Assembly: GCA_019918135.1 (NCBI GenBank)
Contig: WBZZ01005895.1
Coordinates: 62,001 to 126,000, forward strand
Origin: Paulinella micropora
Taxonomy: Eukaryota > Cercozoa > Imbricatea > Euglyphida > Paulinellidae
Direction: 5' to 3'
Length of the DNA stretch: 64,000 nucleotides
Shown: positions 43,013-51,954 of the stretch, one piece after another
Position numbering within the stretch: position 1 is the stretch's first letter
Layout: each line of letters begins with the position of its first letter
Program-made: the position numbers and the translations under genes
Notes under the pieces: model-generated
Seen by the model: only the letters and a program-made list of their open reading frames with translations
Told to the model about the DNA's origin: nothing
Database searches by the model: none

Positions 43013-43771
43013 AATTACTTTATAGGCTTCGACGCCGGGGGTTCTGGGGGGGCCCCGTGTGCTTTTTTCTGCGGTGTCTCCGTAAAAGGTAGTTTGCGTA
43101 ATAACGCTTGCCGCAGTCTTCGCAGGCGTAAGGCCGCATGAGCGTATGCTTCCGCCGCGTGTGCATGGTGAGGAGGTCTTGTTAAAAAAGCCTTGTCCGC
43201 AGAAGTCACAAAGCCAAGACTTTTTTGCCAAATGCACGCGCTCGACGTGAATCCGCAGCTGAGCCGGAGCAGGAAAGGCGCGCGGGCATTGCTGGCAAGT
43301 AAAAGGCTTTTGTCCCGTGTGTCTTCGCAGATGCAGCGCGCGTTGGTTGGCAACCGCAAAGCTCTTGGTGCAATGTGGACAGGGAAAAGGTTTTTCGCTA
43401 GTGTGCATGCGTAGCCGGTGGACGTTGAGGTCGCGGGACTGCGCAAAGGCTCGGCCGCAGTCTCCGCAGACATGTTCCTTTCGTCGTGTGGCAGTGGCGG
43501 TGGTGGTGGGAGGCGAGTGGTTGGGTCCAGCCTCTCCGCTGGAGGCTGGAATTAGTAGCGGGGGGAGCTCCGTTAGGGGCTTTAGTTCCGTCAGAGGCTC
43601 GAGCTCCGTCAGAGGCTCGAGCTCCGTCACAGGCTCTAGCTCCGTCAGAGGCTCTAGCTCCGTCAGAGGCTCTAGCTCCGTCAGAGGCTCTAGCTCCGTC
43701 AGAGGCTCTAGCTCCGTCAGAGGCTCGAGATCGATCTGGAGCCAAAATTCGGGTGTGAGTGACGTCTCCAT
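42998..43771 (-). CDS. C2H2 zinc-finger protein with EPLTEL repeats
   Basis: Start at ATG 43771 (METSLTPEF). An acidic N-terminal domain consists of about ten EPLTEL hexapeptides encoded by an 18-nt tandem repeat, which could act as an activation domain. Then classical C2H2 fingers: C-x2-C-x12-H-x3-H starting HVCGDCGRAF, PFPCPHCTKSF, PFTCQQCPRAF and WLCDFCGQGF, joined by TGQKPF-type linkers. Coding signal for a last finger is in another frame, so the gene is broken about once. Predicted DNA-binding transcription regulator. A perfect hairpin and a G-TGC-C motif lie upstream. Confidence 0.75.
   Translation of the reverse strand: METSLTPEFWLQIDLEPLTELEPLTELEPLTELEPLTELEPLTELEPVTELEPLTELEPLTELKPLTELPPLLIPASSGEAGPNHSPPTTTATATRRKEHVCGDCGRAFAQSRDLNVHRLRMHTSEKPFPCPHCTKSFAVANQRALHLRRHTGQKPFTCQQCPRAFPAPAQLRIHVERVHLAKKSWLCDFCGQGFFNKTSSPCTRGGSIRSCGLTPAKTAASVITQTTFYGDTAEKSTRGPPRTPGVEAYKVIHVFY
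43560..43735. repeat. 18-nt tandem repeat (EPLTEL)n
   Basis: About ten units of GAGGCTCTAGCTCCGTCA with few substitutions. Confidence 0.9.
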
Positions 43772-43792
43772 CCTGCCGACCCTTGTTTTACT

Positions 43793-43825
43793 TTTCTGCC
43801 CGCTTCCAGCGGAAGCGGGCAGAAA
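43793..43825. repeat. 5' leader perfect hairpin, 15-bp arms
   Basis: TTTCTGCCCGCTTCC-AGC-GGAAGCGGGCAGAAA, about 20-55 bases upstream of ATG 43771. Confidence 0.9.
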
Positions 43826-43837
43826 GAAACAATGAGA

Positions 43838-43860
43838 GGGGGGGGGGCACCCCCCCCCCC
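43838..43860 (-). promoter_or_regulatory. G-TGC-C motif
   Basis: Sense AAAAGGGGGGGGGGGTGCCCCCCC, about 80 bases upstream of ATG 43771; preceded by GATAAAAG. Confidence 0.55.
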
Positions 43861-43890
43861 TTTTATCTAGCACTTGGTAAGGGGCGCGCC

Positions 43891-43907
43891 GGGTGCTCCC
43901 CCCCCCC
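43891..43907 (+). promoter_or_regulatory. G-TGC-C motif
   Basis: GGGTGCTCCCCCCCCCC oriented toward the gene at 44077; short G run. Confidence 0.4.
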
Positions 43908-43944
43908 TCCTCCCCGATAATGAGATTACAAAGAGTGCAGGTGG

Positions 43945-43947
<3 letters not shown>

Positions 43948-43983
<36 letters not shown>

Positions 43984-43986
43984 CGA
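43948..43986. repeat. GA microsatellite
   Basis: (GA)n in the leader of the 44077 gene. Confidence 0.8.
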
Positions 43987-44076
43987 GGGGCGGGAGAACA
44001 GAATGGCAGCCTCGAAGGCCTTGTTTGACGTAGGACTTCTGAGTGTGTACCTAAGGCACGGGCACGAGTCGGCGGT

Positions 44077-45672
44077 ATGGTGGGCAAGTGCTCGGCGGAT
44101 AGCAGTTGCCAAGTGCGCGAGCTGAGCCTTGCGCCGGCCAAGGGCCCGGCGCCGCTGTCCACGGCCTGGCAGATCCAAGCCGAAACTTTGCAAATGTGCC
44201 AGCCGTGTTTGGCGCGGCGGCGCTGTGGCACTACCCGCTGTGCCGTGTTCCGAGCCAGTGCAGTGGGCAGAGTGGTGCTGCGGCTGCCTTCCCGAACGAG
44301 CGGGCGATTGGAAGACTATGCGCCTAGACGCGCCTACGCCGTGGAGCAGGGGAGGGGCTCCGAGCTGACGTGCCTGGTAGCCTGCCAGCAGGTCGCGGAT
44401 TCGCATAAATGGAAGCTAGTCCCCTGTGTCCGAGGAAAAGCGCCGGACCTGCTGAGCGAACTTTGCGAGGTCAGCAAGGCGACCGAGGAGAAAGATTTGT
44501 GGGAAGGCCTGGAATATTACTGCCGCGAAGGCAAGCTGTTCTGGGGCTCCTGGGGGCGGGGGCCTTCGGTCCTGCCCCCCCTCTTCAGCAGCAAGCTTGT
44601 CTCTGCTTACGTGGATCATAGCCACTCGGCATGGGACTGTGATAGCGAGGACAAGCATGCAGCCCCCCGGGTATTTGCAGACGCGCAGGAGCTGGAGCTG
44701 CAGGATGACTCGGCAGGAGGTTGCAGGGCGTGCCTGGAAAGTGCCAGGTGTAAAGCGCTGTGTGCCGCCTTTAACCGGCACACGGTGAGGCGGGCGGCCA
44801 CGCTGCGGCTCTTCTCGAACAGCAGGGGCAGAGAGGAGAAGTACCTACCGCGGCACGCCAGGCTGGTCCCGGGGCAGCAGGGCCAGTTTCTGTGCGTGGT
44901 GACGTGCCAGAGCGTGGCAGAGCCGCGGAGGTGGAAGAAGGTTTTGTACAGGGCGGGAGAACCAGCACCCGCAATACTACAACCGCTGGTAGAACTGGCC
45001 CGCCGCACGCACGAGCCAGAGCTGTGGGAGTCGCTAGACGGGTATTGCGAGAAAGGACTGAATTTCTGGGGTTCGTGGATAGGCGAGCCCCCCGAAGCTG
45101 CGCCGCGCGTGGGGCCGCCCATTCTGCGCAGCTGTCTGCAGGGCTACGAAGCGGCGCTGCGGGCGTACCTACACCACACGTGTGGGGAACTGGCGCACGG
45201 AGTTGCTAGGGGCAACTGCGCGGCTTTGAGGGCGTTCTTCAATCGTCGCGTAGCCGACTTTGTCCAGTACGCCGTGCGAGGACACATTTTAGAACAGGTC
45301 CAGATCAAGCGCGACGCGGAGGGGGGGGGTCGCGCCGACTTAGTCTTTGTCGCGCCCGGCTGCGTCCCACAGCAGGGCGAGAACGCGCGGGGGTGCCGTT
45401 ATTCTGTTCCGTTCCTGGAGTTTTTGCAAGACAAGGAGCACAGGCGCCTGTTCCGAGAGATCGAGCTCTTGGGCCAGTTTGCCAAGAGCGAAGTGCGCGT
45501 CTGGGAGGGAGACCTCGCGACCTATTGTCCCGAGGGACGGCGTTTCTTGAACGAACTTTACTCTTTAGCCTTGAACGAGTACTGGGCAGACTGCGACGAG
45601 CCGGACATAACTTTGGGACAGCCCAAGCCCAGTGACCCGCGCCATTGTTTCTATGGCTTGTTTGATACGTAG
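44077..45672 (+). CDS. Triple-repeat cysteine/tryptophan protein
   Basis: 531 residues from ATG 44077, frame whole. Two clear 125-130-residue repeats and a weaker third. Each starts with C-x2-C-L-x-x-x-R-C, has a beta-rich middle (VPCVRGKAPDLL / VLYRAGEPAPAIL), then D/E-L-W-E-x-L-x-x-Y-C-x-x-G-x-x-F-W-G-S-W. The third keeps ATYCPEGRRFLNELY. No known family recognised; a new repeat domain. No signal peptide. Cysteine spacing suggests metal binding or an oxidised fold. Confidence 0.75.
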   Translation: MVGKCSADSSCQVRELSLAPAKGPAPLSTAWQIQAETLQMCQPCLARRRCGTTRCAVFRASAVGRVVLRLPSRTSGRLEDYAPRRAYAVEQGRGSELTCLVACQQVADSHKWKLVPCVRGKAPDLLSELCEVSKATEEKDLWEGLEYYCREGKLFWGSWGRGPSVLPPLFSSKLVSAYVDHSHSAWDCDSEDKHAAPRVFADAQELELQDDSAGGCRACLESARCKALCAAFNRHTVRRAATLRLFSNSRGREEKYLPRHARLVPGQQGQFLCVVTCQSVAEPRRWKKVLYRAGEPAPAILQPLVELARRTHEPELWESLDGYCEKGLNFWGSWIGEPPEAAPRVGPPILRSCLQGYEAALRAYLHHTCGELAHGVARGNCAALRAFFNRRVADFVQYAVRGHILEQVQIKRDAEGGGRADLVFVAPGCVPQQGENARGCRYSVPFLEFLQDKEHRRLFREIELLGQFAKSEVRVWEGDLATYCPEGRRFLNELYSLALNEYWADCDEPDITLGQPKPSDPRHCFYGLFDT

Positions 45673-45694
45673 GGGGGCAAGACTCCTACTAACA

Positions 45695-45755
45695 AAAAAA
45701 GATGTTTTTTTTTAATAATAAAAAACCTCTTTTGCAAAGAAAAAAAAACTTTTCT
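45695..45755. terminator. Bidirectional A/T hairpin
   Basis: AAAAAAAGATGTTTTTTTTTAATAATAAAAAACCTCTTTTGC between convergent genes, AATAAA on the plus strand and TTTATT-like on the minus strand. Confidence 0.5.
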
Positions 45756-45850
45756 TCGGTCCGCATCCCGTGCCAGCCGGTTAGCCAGCGCGTTAGCATG
45801 ATAATGATGGTGATAGTGGGTGATAGTGGGAGTCTTTGTCTTTGGGGGAT

Positions 45851-46897
45851 TCAAGCTGTCGGTCCCATGCTCGCGAGGTAAAAGGAGGCGTCAGCAGCAC
45901 AAACGCCGGGGCGTCTGTGGAAGGCGGGGGGGTGGTCGTGGGAAGGGAAGGTAGCGGAAGCTGCCGGGGGGGCGACAGGGGCGGTGGGGGCGGGGGGGGG
46001 CAGCCGGCGGGCACTCCCCGCCTGCACCTCGGAGCTCCTCTTTTTCTTCCTAGAGGGCTTGGGTGCGGGTCTTGTGAATGCGACGTATTTGGGGCCGCCG
46101 GCGGCGTGCAGGTGTGTAGGAATGGAGGCTTGCTGGCATTGTGACCCGGCGCTTATGGCGGACATGACGTACAGGTCGCCGCGCGCTAGTGGGATGGAGA
46201 CTCGGCGGGCCAGCGCCGCCGAGTGCAGGTACCAATGCCAGTGCAAAGCCATGGGGGAGCCCAGCCTTACGCCGACCACGCCTGGGCTACGAGCGTGCCC
46301 GTGAGGATAAACTCCGTAGTTGTATCGGTCGGGGTACAGGCTTCCGCGAGCTCTCAAGGGGCGACTGAGCTCCGGGACCAGCCCCTCGATCCCGCGTTTG
46401 AGCCTAGCGAGCCACGGGAGCCGGCCCCAAGCAACGGTACTAGCCCTTCTTTGTTGATGGTCCGGTTCTGCGTCCAAATCCCCGAAGTCTAGACACGCAC
46501 AGGTGGGGAGCTTGCTGACCCCCCGTCCGCGACACCTAGCTGCCGAGCTGTTATCCCAGGTGAGTTGCAGCAATTCCTCTTCCAAGAGCCGAACGTCGTC
46601 GTCGTTGTGATCAATCCCTAATCCCAAAGACAGTGCCCCTAGGGTGAGCAAATGCTGCGCGCCGTTCCGAATCACAAGTACACAGGCGTTGTTCGGTGAC
46701 GGCCTAGCAACGCCGACAGGCCAGACACGGGGGTCCGCCGGGATTCCCAGCTTTTCTAGATCAAACATCTTGGTCTCCCAGCCCAGCCGCGCGGCCCTTT
46801 GCTGGATTCCATGAAGATCGTCACCCGTGAGTCCTGGGGACGGACTGTCTGGTTTGTTCTCGGGACCTTGAAAGGCTACGGTCATGGTACACGACAT
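45851..46897 (-). CDS. 2OG-Fe(II) oxygenase-like protein
   Basis: 348 residues from ATG 46897. The C-terminal half has VVGVRLGSPMALHWHWY, RGDLYVMSAISAGS and HLHAAGGPKYVAF. This order (R-L-G...L-x-x-x-W-Y...G-D-x-Y-x-M-S...H-A-A-G-x-x-K-Y) resembles a family of AlkB-like 2-oxoglutarate oxygenases seen in algae and giant viruses. The expected H-G-D iron ligand is replaced by PHGHAR, so catalysis is doubtful. The last 70 residues are Pro/Ala-rich and may be low complexity. Frame whole. Confidence 0.5.
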   Translation of the reverse strand: MSCTMTVAFQGPENKPDSPSPGLTGDDLHGIQQRAARLGWETKMFDLEKLGIPADPRVWPVGVARPSPNNACVLVIRNGAQHLLTLGALSLGLGIDHNDDDVRLLEEELLQLTWDNSSAARCRGRGVSKLPTCACLDFGDLDAEPDHQQRRASTVAWGRLPWLARLKRGIEGLVPELSRPLRARGSLYPDRYNYGVYPHGHARSPGVVGVRLGSPMALHWHWYLHSAALARRVSIPLARGDLYVMSAISAGSQCQQASIPTHLHAAGGPKYVAFTRPAPKPSRKKKRSSEVQAGSARRLPPPAPTAPVAPPAASATFPSHDHPPAFHRRPGVCAADASFYLASMGPTA

Positions 46898-46970
46898 AGA
46901 GAGAAGAGAGAGAGAGATTAGTGGGGTGCTTAAAAAGGAAAAAGGGAGGGAGAGGGAGAGGGGGGGGGGA

Positions 46971-46989
46971 GGGGAGCACCCCCCCCCCC
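46971..46989 (-). promoter_or_regulatory. G-TGC-C motif
   Basis: Sense GGGGGGGGGGGTGCTCCCC, about 80 bases upstream of ATG 46897. Confidence 0.55.
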
Positions 46990-47144
46990 TTTTTCTTTAA
47001 AAATGAAACCCGTTCTTAGACTTCCCTGCTCTCTTGCTCCCCCTCGCTTTCCCGTCGAACTAGTTGTAAAGAGAAGCGAACAAGAAAAAGCAAGAGGAAG
47101 AGAGAAGAGAGAAAAGAGGAGAAGCTCCGTCGAGGGGATAGACA

Positions 47145-47759
47145 ATGAGACCTAGCTTGTTGATACTATGCATGTGGCTGTGCTGTGCTGTGCCCAGCAC
47201 AGCCCGGGGGCCCTTTTGGTGCAGCTGGAAAAGAGCACCGAGGCCGGAGACGCTGGTATTTACAGTAGAGTCTGCCGGTGGTTTTTTGGAAATGCCTGTG
47301 GCCAGGGCCCCGGCGGTTCGTAACACGAGGAGACGAGCGCGAATGTTGCTACAGCAACATGAGGGTCTGCCCCCCGGGGGTCAGTACGAGGTTGACTGGG
47401 GGGACGGAACGAACAGCGTGTGCCCCGCCGAGGACGGTTGGTGCCGGCACCAGTACGCGCGGGCGGGGAGGTACGAAGTGCGCGCCAGGGGCGTGGTGAG
47501 CGATTGGGCTATGTCGCCCGAGTGGCGTAAGCGCAACGGAAACTCAACCCTGGTGCGTCGAATCCTGCAGTGGGGTGGGCTGCGGCCCGCGCAAAAGGGT
47601 GGACAACATTTCTACCACGCGCAAGAGCTGCTGCAGCTACCGCCCTTGGCTGAGCTGCAGGGCGCTGAGCTGGTGCGCAACTGGAGCTATTCCTTTGCGA
47701 AGCTCGGGGGCTGCGTGCGAGCCTGGCGGGGCTGCGGGTGCGCGACGCAGAGGACCTGA
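47145..47759 (+). CDS. Secreted BspA/EGF surface protein, N-terminal piece
   Basis: 204 residues from ATG 47145 with a clear signal peptide (LLILCMWLCCAVPSTA). YEVDWGDGT followed by HQYARAGRYEVRARG is the PKD-like strand pair that commonly precedes BspA-like repeats. Coding continues in two further frames to 49872; the gene is broken about twice. Predicted cell-surface or virion-surface adhesin. Confidence 0.65.
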   Translation: MRPSLLILCMWLCCAVPSTARGPFWCSWKRAPRPETLVFTVESAGGFLEMPVARAPAVRNTRRRARMLLQQHEGLPPGGQYEVDWGDGTNSVCPAEDGWCRHQYARAGRYEVRARGVVSDWAMSPEWRKRNGNSTLVRRILQWGGLRPAQKGGQHFYHAQELLQLPPLAELQGAELVRNWSYSFAKLGGCVRAWRGCGCATQRT

Positions 47760-48196
47760 CGGGGCTGGCGGCTTGGTCGCCGGGGCTGTTGCCCGACGTG
47801 CGGGGCTGGGATACCTCGCGCGTGACAAGCCTGGCGCTGGCCTTTGCGGGCTGCGTTTCTGCCGAGATTCCAGGTCTGGATGAACTGAACACGTCATCCC
47901 TGCGGAACGCGAGCGGCGCCTTTCTAAACGCGACCGAGCTACGGGCCGAGCGGCTGGCGTGGGATGTGCGCAACCTACAAGACACGAGCTACATGTTTGC
48001 GGGCGCGCAGAACTTCGATGCTGACCTCAGCAGTTGGCGGGCGCCGAACCTGCAAGCTTGGATTTTATGTTTGCTGGCGCCAGTCACTTTGCGAACCACA
48101 GCCAAGTCGCGGGCTGGGGGGTGCCGGTCAACGCCTCGCGCGCTGGGCTTTTTGAGGACACGTCGACGCCCCCCCCCACCCCCCCGCCTACTCTGA
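47738..48196 (+). CDS. BspA/EGF surface protein, BspA-repeat piece
   Basis: 152 residues. BspA-like units: VRGWDTSRVTSLALAFAGC, LNTSSLRNASGAFLNATEL, WDVRNLQDTSYMFAGAQNF and DADLSSW. Middle part of the surface protein. Confidence 0.6.
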   Translation: MRDAEDLTGLAAWSPGLLPDVRGWDTSRVTSLALAFAGCVSAEIPGLDELNTSSLRNASGAFLNATELRAERLAWDVRNLQDTSYMFAGAQNFDADLSSWRAPNLQAWILCLLAPVTLRTTAKSRAGGCRSTPRALGFLRTRRRPPPPPRLL

Positions 48197-48199
48197 CTC

Positions 48200-48237
<38 letters not shown>

Positions 48238-49872
48238 GCTACTACTACTACTACTACTGCTACTACTACTGATGCTACTAGCATCAGTAGTAGTTCTATT
48301 AGTTCTACTACTAGTGAGCCGATGACAACGACGACGAATGTGGTAACGAACGACTCTTCGTCCTCGGGGTCTTGGCCTCCTACTGACTCGCCCCCCGAGG
48401 ATTCGTCATCTTCTTGGTCGTCTTCGTCGTCGTCGTGGTGGGGGGCTGACAGCTCCAGCTCCGGCTCCTCTCCGTCTCAGGCCTGCCCCTCTGGCTACGC
48501 GTGGGGGCAGGCTGAGTACACGCTACAGGCTGCCCAGCCAGCCCCCGAGCTCACACTAGAGGGCTGGCTGCTGAACGTTTCCAGCAGCAACAGCACCACG
48601 GCCAGTGGTGGTAGCGGCTGGGTTAGCGCGCCGGGCATGCACAGCAATGAGTTTAGCAACGCGGGCTCGCTTACCTGCGTCGGCGACGCCACCGCCAGCG
48701 CGGCCCTGACGCTGAACGTCGACGGCCAGCCAGGCGGCGTGCGCGGCGAGTACCTGGAGCTCACTCCCCCCGCTGGCGTCCAGCCCCGACGCGCGGGGGT
48801 CAGGGCCCTATCATTTCTCCCGTACCAGCCGTGGGCGGAGGGGCCGTTGTACTGGCTAGCGGCGCTGCGCGTGGTGGGCTCCAACAACGACGGCCTGAAC
48901 TGGACCACGCTGTATGCTTCTGGCAGCTGGGGTGCCCCCCAAAGCAGCAACGAAGGGGTAGGCCTGGCCGCGCGTTTCTTGGAGCCCGGCGCGCTGGTGC
49001 TGGGCGGCCAATACTGGTCTAAGCTCCGGATCATCCTGCCCGCCACGTACCAGCGCCTGCTCGGCACCGCGGACCAAGGGCAAGCACGGTGTACGACACA
49101 GGCAGCGCTCGGCCGGCTAGACATCAACTTGCTAGAGCAGGACAGCACGTGCTACGACATGGACGAGTGCCAGCTGGGCACGCACGACTGCCGTGGCGAC
49201 CAGAACTGCGTCAACATGGCAGGGGGGTTTGTCTGCCAGTGCCCACCAGGGCTCGTCGCAAGCCAGTCGGGCTCGGTGGAGTTGCTGACCTACGCCGACC
49301 CTCCGCAGCCGTGGCGCGGTTGGCTACCGGACGCCTCGTCCAACGGTCGGTGGGCGTACCGGCCCCTGGGCTTAGGTGCTTACGGTAATTGGTCCAGCGC
49401 GGAGGGAAGCTACTCCAACCCCTCGCCCGCGTGCACCAGCTGTGTCTGCAGCGCAGACACCAACGCTGCCCCCCTCGCCGCTCCAGGCGTGCGCGGCGAG
49501 TACTTGTCCCTGTACAGCGCGTACCGCCTGCCCGCCGCGCTGCGCTATTTTACGCTGTGCGCGTCCACGGGCGAAAACGGGGTGTCCCCCACGGCCCCCG
49601 CCGCGCTCAACGTGCTGGGCTCCAACGACGAGGGGCTGAGCTGGACCAGCGTCTACAACTCGAGCGATTGGACCTGGGCGGCCGCTCAGTGTCGCTACCT
49701 GACGATCGACCGGCCCGGCTTTTTTACTCTGTACCGCTTCGTCGTGGAGGCCACCTACGTCAATCACTCGCTTGCAACGACTTCCGGGGGAGCGGCGGCC
49801 GGCTGCCCTAGCTCAGCCACCGTCGCGCAACTGCACCCGGAACTAGAGTTCAGCACGGAAATTTGTGCTTGA
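48034..49872 (+). CDS. BspA/EGF surface protein, Thr-rich and EGF/discoidin-like part
   Basis: 612 residues. After the last BspA unit comes a mucin-like Thr/Ser stalk of about 120 residues encoded by ACT repeats, then a discoidin-like beta domain (GEYLELTPPAG ... VVGSNNDGLNWTTLYAS), a calcium-binding EGF domain (DMDECQLGTHDC ... GGFVCQCPPG) and a second discoidin-like domain (GEYLSLYSAYRL ... VLGSNDEGLSWTSVY). No C-terminal membrane anchor. Same domain types as the protein at 60986. Confidence 0.7.
48199..48290. repeat. ACT trinucleotide repeat in coding sequence
   Basis: TACTACTACTAC with few interruptions, read as poly-Thr; about 25 units. Confidence 0.9.
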
Positions 49873-49976
49873 AAAGACATTGTTTTTTTTTCAGTGTGTG
49901 TGTGTGTGTGTGTGTTTTTTTGTTTTAATGATCTTGATTAAAAGAACAGCAACTTTTTTGTTTTCCCGTGTGTGTT
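49873..49976. terminator. Convergent 3' region with GT repeat
   Basis: T run, (GT)10 at about 49893-49913, T run, then TTAATGATCTTGATTAAAAG, between convergent genes. Confidence 0.45.
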
Positions 49977-51347
49977 TTAAAGTGCCAAAAACAAGAGGGC
50001 CAGCATCAGCAGCCAGGCCCAGCAGACGCCGGTCGAGCGCCGTATAGCCGAGGAGAGCGCCGGTGGCTGTGTTATTGCGGGCGGCAGGGTGCTGGCGTGC
50101 CCCGGCGCCGTCGTGGTGGCTGGCGTGGTGGTAGTGGTGGTGGTGGTGACGAAAGCCTCCCGCCACCTGTTCTCGCAGCCTTCGTAGAGCTCGTAGCCCA
50201 GCCCGCGCGCCGGTGTACTGAAGTTCAGCGTAGGCACCGCGCACGCCTGGGGGCCCTGGCAGTTGCAAATTTCGCCGGCCCCCGTGGCGGGGCGCGCGTA
50301 CAGTTCGAAGGGGTTGCTGATGTCTAGGCGCAGGCACTCAGCCGTGCTGTTGTAGGACAAAAACGAAGAGTAGCGCACCACCAGGTATGCAAACAAAGGG
50401 CCCTCCACAGCTCCAGTACAAGGGCGCGACCACCGGTGGCGCAGCACCACTTGGTGGGCAGGGCCGCCATCTGCAAACACGTAGTCTCTGGCAGGCGCCT
50501 GTCCTGCCGTATAGCCTGGCGAGTAGCTGCTGTTAAGAGCCTCCAGCACGTACTCGGACGCGATGCTCAGTCCATCGCTGCACAAACCGACGTGCGCTCC
50601 AGTGTCGTCCCCCGAGCTGTTCGACTTGAGCCGGAGCTGCTCGACCGACAAACTCACACCCACGTCGCAGCCACGCGAGATCGTCAGGCGCGTTTCTGCC
50701 CCCTGGCCCCTCCGCAACGCGAGCGCCACGCGATCGTTGCTGCCTGAGAAGGCGAACGAGCCCGCTGCGCGAGCACGGCAGCCACAGTCCAGCAAACTAC
50801 AGTTTGCGAGCGGGGTCGCGAGCTGGAAACAGAACGCCTCTGTCCCGCTCGGGCACAAGCCGGGCGGACAGCCCGGGGCGAGTTCCTCGCCTGAGCCAGA
50901 GCTAGAGCTGTCGCTCGAACTTGAGCCATCGCTCGAACTTGAGCTGTCGCTCAAACTCGAGCTGTCATCTTTCAGGGGCCTTGTCCAATCACGATTGCAG
51001 CCCGTGTAAACCTCGTAGCCCCTCCCCCAGAGCGGCTCGCTGAAATTCTGGACGGGCGCCGCACACCCCTCAAAAGGGCTGGGGATGTCGATGCGCAGAC
51101 AGTTCCCGGGGCCGTTGTAATTTCTGAAGGTATTGAACATGATCAGCAGGTACGCTTTTCCTGGCGTAGCGGTTCCGCTGCAGGGCCGGGCCCAACGGTG
51201 GCGCAGTATCACGTCGCTGGGAGGCCCATAGTCGTCAAACATATACTCGCTTATGTGCGAGTGCTTCAACGCCGAACGGCTGTAAGGGTTGTCCAGGGCC
51301 TCCGTGACATTGTCGGCTAGATTCTCCAGAATGCCATCCGAGCACAT
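49977..51347 (-). CDS. Membrane-anchored tandem-domain surface protein, main piece
   Basis: 456 residues. Carries most of domain 1 and all of domain 2. Each domain has LRHRWxRPC, a beta strand with YLL/V-x-x-x-x-F, CLRIDI/CLRLDI and a final GYEVYTGC or GYELYEGC. The two are joined by an Asp/Ser linker. The C terminus has a Thr-rich stalk and a hydrophobic membrane anchor (CWAWLLMLALLFLAL). The N-terminal part lies in another frame at 51384-51758; broken about once. Predicted type I surface protein; domain family unknown. Confidence 0.7.
   Translation of the reverse strand: MCSDGILENLADNVTEALDNPYSRSALKHSHISEYMFDDYGPPSDVILRHRWARPCSGTATPGKAYLLIMFNTFRNYNGPGNCLRIDIPSPFEGCAAPVQNFSEPLWGRGYEVYTGCNRDWTRPLKDDSSSLSDSSSSSDGSSSSDSSSSGSGEELAPGCPPGLCPSGTEAFCFQLATPLANCSLLDCGCRARAAGSFAFSGSNDRVALALRRGQGAETRLTISRGCDVGVSLSVEQLRLKSNSSGDDTGAHVGLCSDGLSIASEYVLEALNSSYSPGYTAGQAPARDYVFADGGPAHQVVLRHRWSRPCTGAVEGPLFAYLVVRYSSFLSYNSTAECLRLDISNPFELYARPATGAGEICNCQGPQACAVPTLNFSTPARGLGYELYEGCENRWREAFVTTTTTTTTPATTTAPGHASTLPPAITQPPALSSAIRRSTGVCWAWLLMLALLFLAL
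50905..50965. repeat. Ser/Asp linker tandem repeat
   Basis: GAGCTGTCGCTCGAACTT-like 15-18-nt units encoding the linker between the two domains. Confidence 0.6.
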
Positions 51348-51383
51348 GCCTACCCGCGCTTCCAGATCCAGCGTAAAATTTAG

Positions 51384-51758
51384 TTATTTCTGGACCAGAA
51401 TCATTTCCTGTGTTAGGTTGGTCAGCTTGGTCCCCACAAAGAACAGCAAATGCACATCGCAACCCGCCGAAACTTGCACCCGGGTCTCCGCGCCCTGTCC
51501 GTCGCCCAACTCCAGTGCTACAAAAGCGCCCACCCCCTCCTCCTTGGTGCGCCCCGCATACGAGAACGAGCCTGCACCTTCTGCCAGGCAGCCGCACAGC
51601 TCGCGCTGGCAGTTTTCCAGCGTGCGACCAGCGGCCAGGCACATGCTGCTTGTTCCTGGAGGACACAAACCCGCCGGGCAGCCAGCGAAAGCTAACTGCA
51701 GGCTTAACGCCAGCAACAACAACCAGCTGTTGCCTGTGATCAGTGACGTTGCAAACAT
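51384..51758 (-). CDS. Tandem-domain surface protein, N-terminal piece
   Basis: Start at ATG 51758 (MFATSLITGNS), then a strong signal peptide (WLLLLALSLQLAFA). GCPAGLCPPGT with CQRELCGC opens domain 1; the same signature (GCPPGLCPSGT ... CSLLDCGC) opens domain 2 in 49977-51347, showing an internal duplication of about 200 residues. Confidence 0.7.
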   Translation of the reverse strand: MFATSLITGNSWLLLLALSLQLAFAGCPAGLCPPGTSSMCLAAGRTLENCQRELCGCLAEGAGSFSYAGRTKEEGVGAFVALELGDGQGAETRVQVSAGCDVHLLFFVGTKLTNLTQEMILVQK

Positions 51759-51890
51759 GTGTGCGCTTTTTCTTCTTTCTTCTTTTGTGTCGACTCTGTT
51801 CTGCACAGGTCTCTACGCAGATCCTTCTTGTCTCTTTATTTTCTGTACGTACAAACAGACATGTCTAAAGCCATGACAAAGAGCAAGCCT

Positions 51891-51917
51891 GGGGGGGGGG
51901 GGGGAGCACCCCCCCCC
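51891..51917 (-). promoter_or_regulatory. G-TGC-C motif
   Basis: Sense AAAAAGGGGGGGGGTGCTCCCC, about 145 bases upstream of ATG 51758. Confidence 0.55.
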
Positions 51918-51954
51918 TTTTTCGTCCCCCCTCTCCTTCCCCTTTGCAGAGGGA

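Noticed and set aside
43317-43835. Plus-strand Ser/Arg repeat ORF
   Set aside because: Antisense of the EPLTEL repeat.
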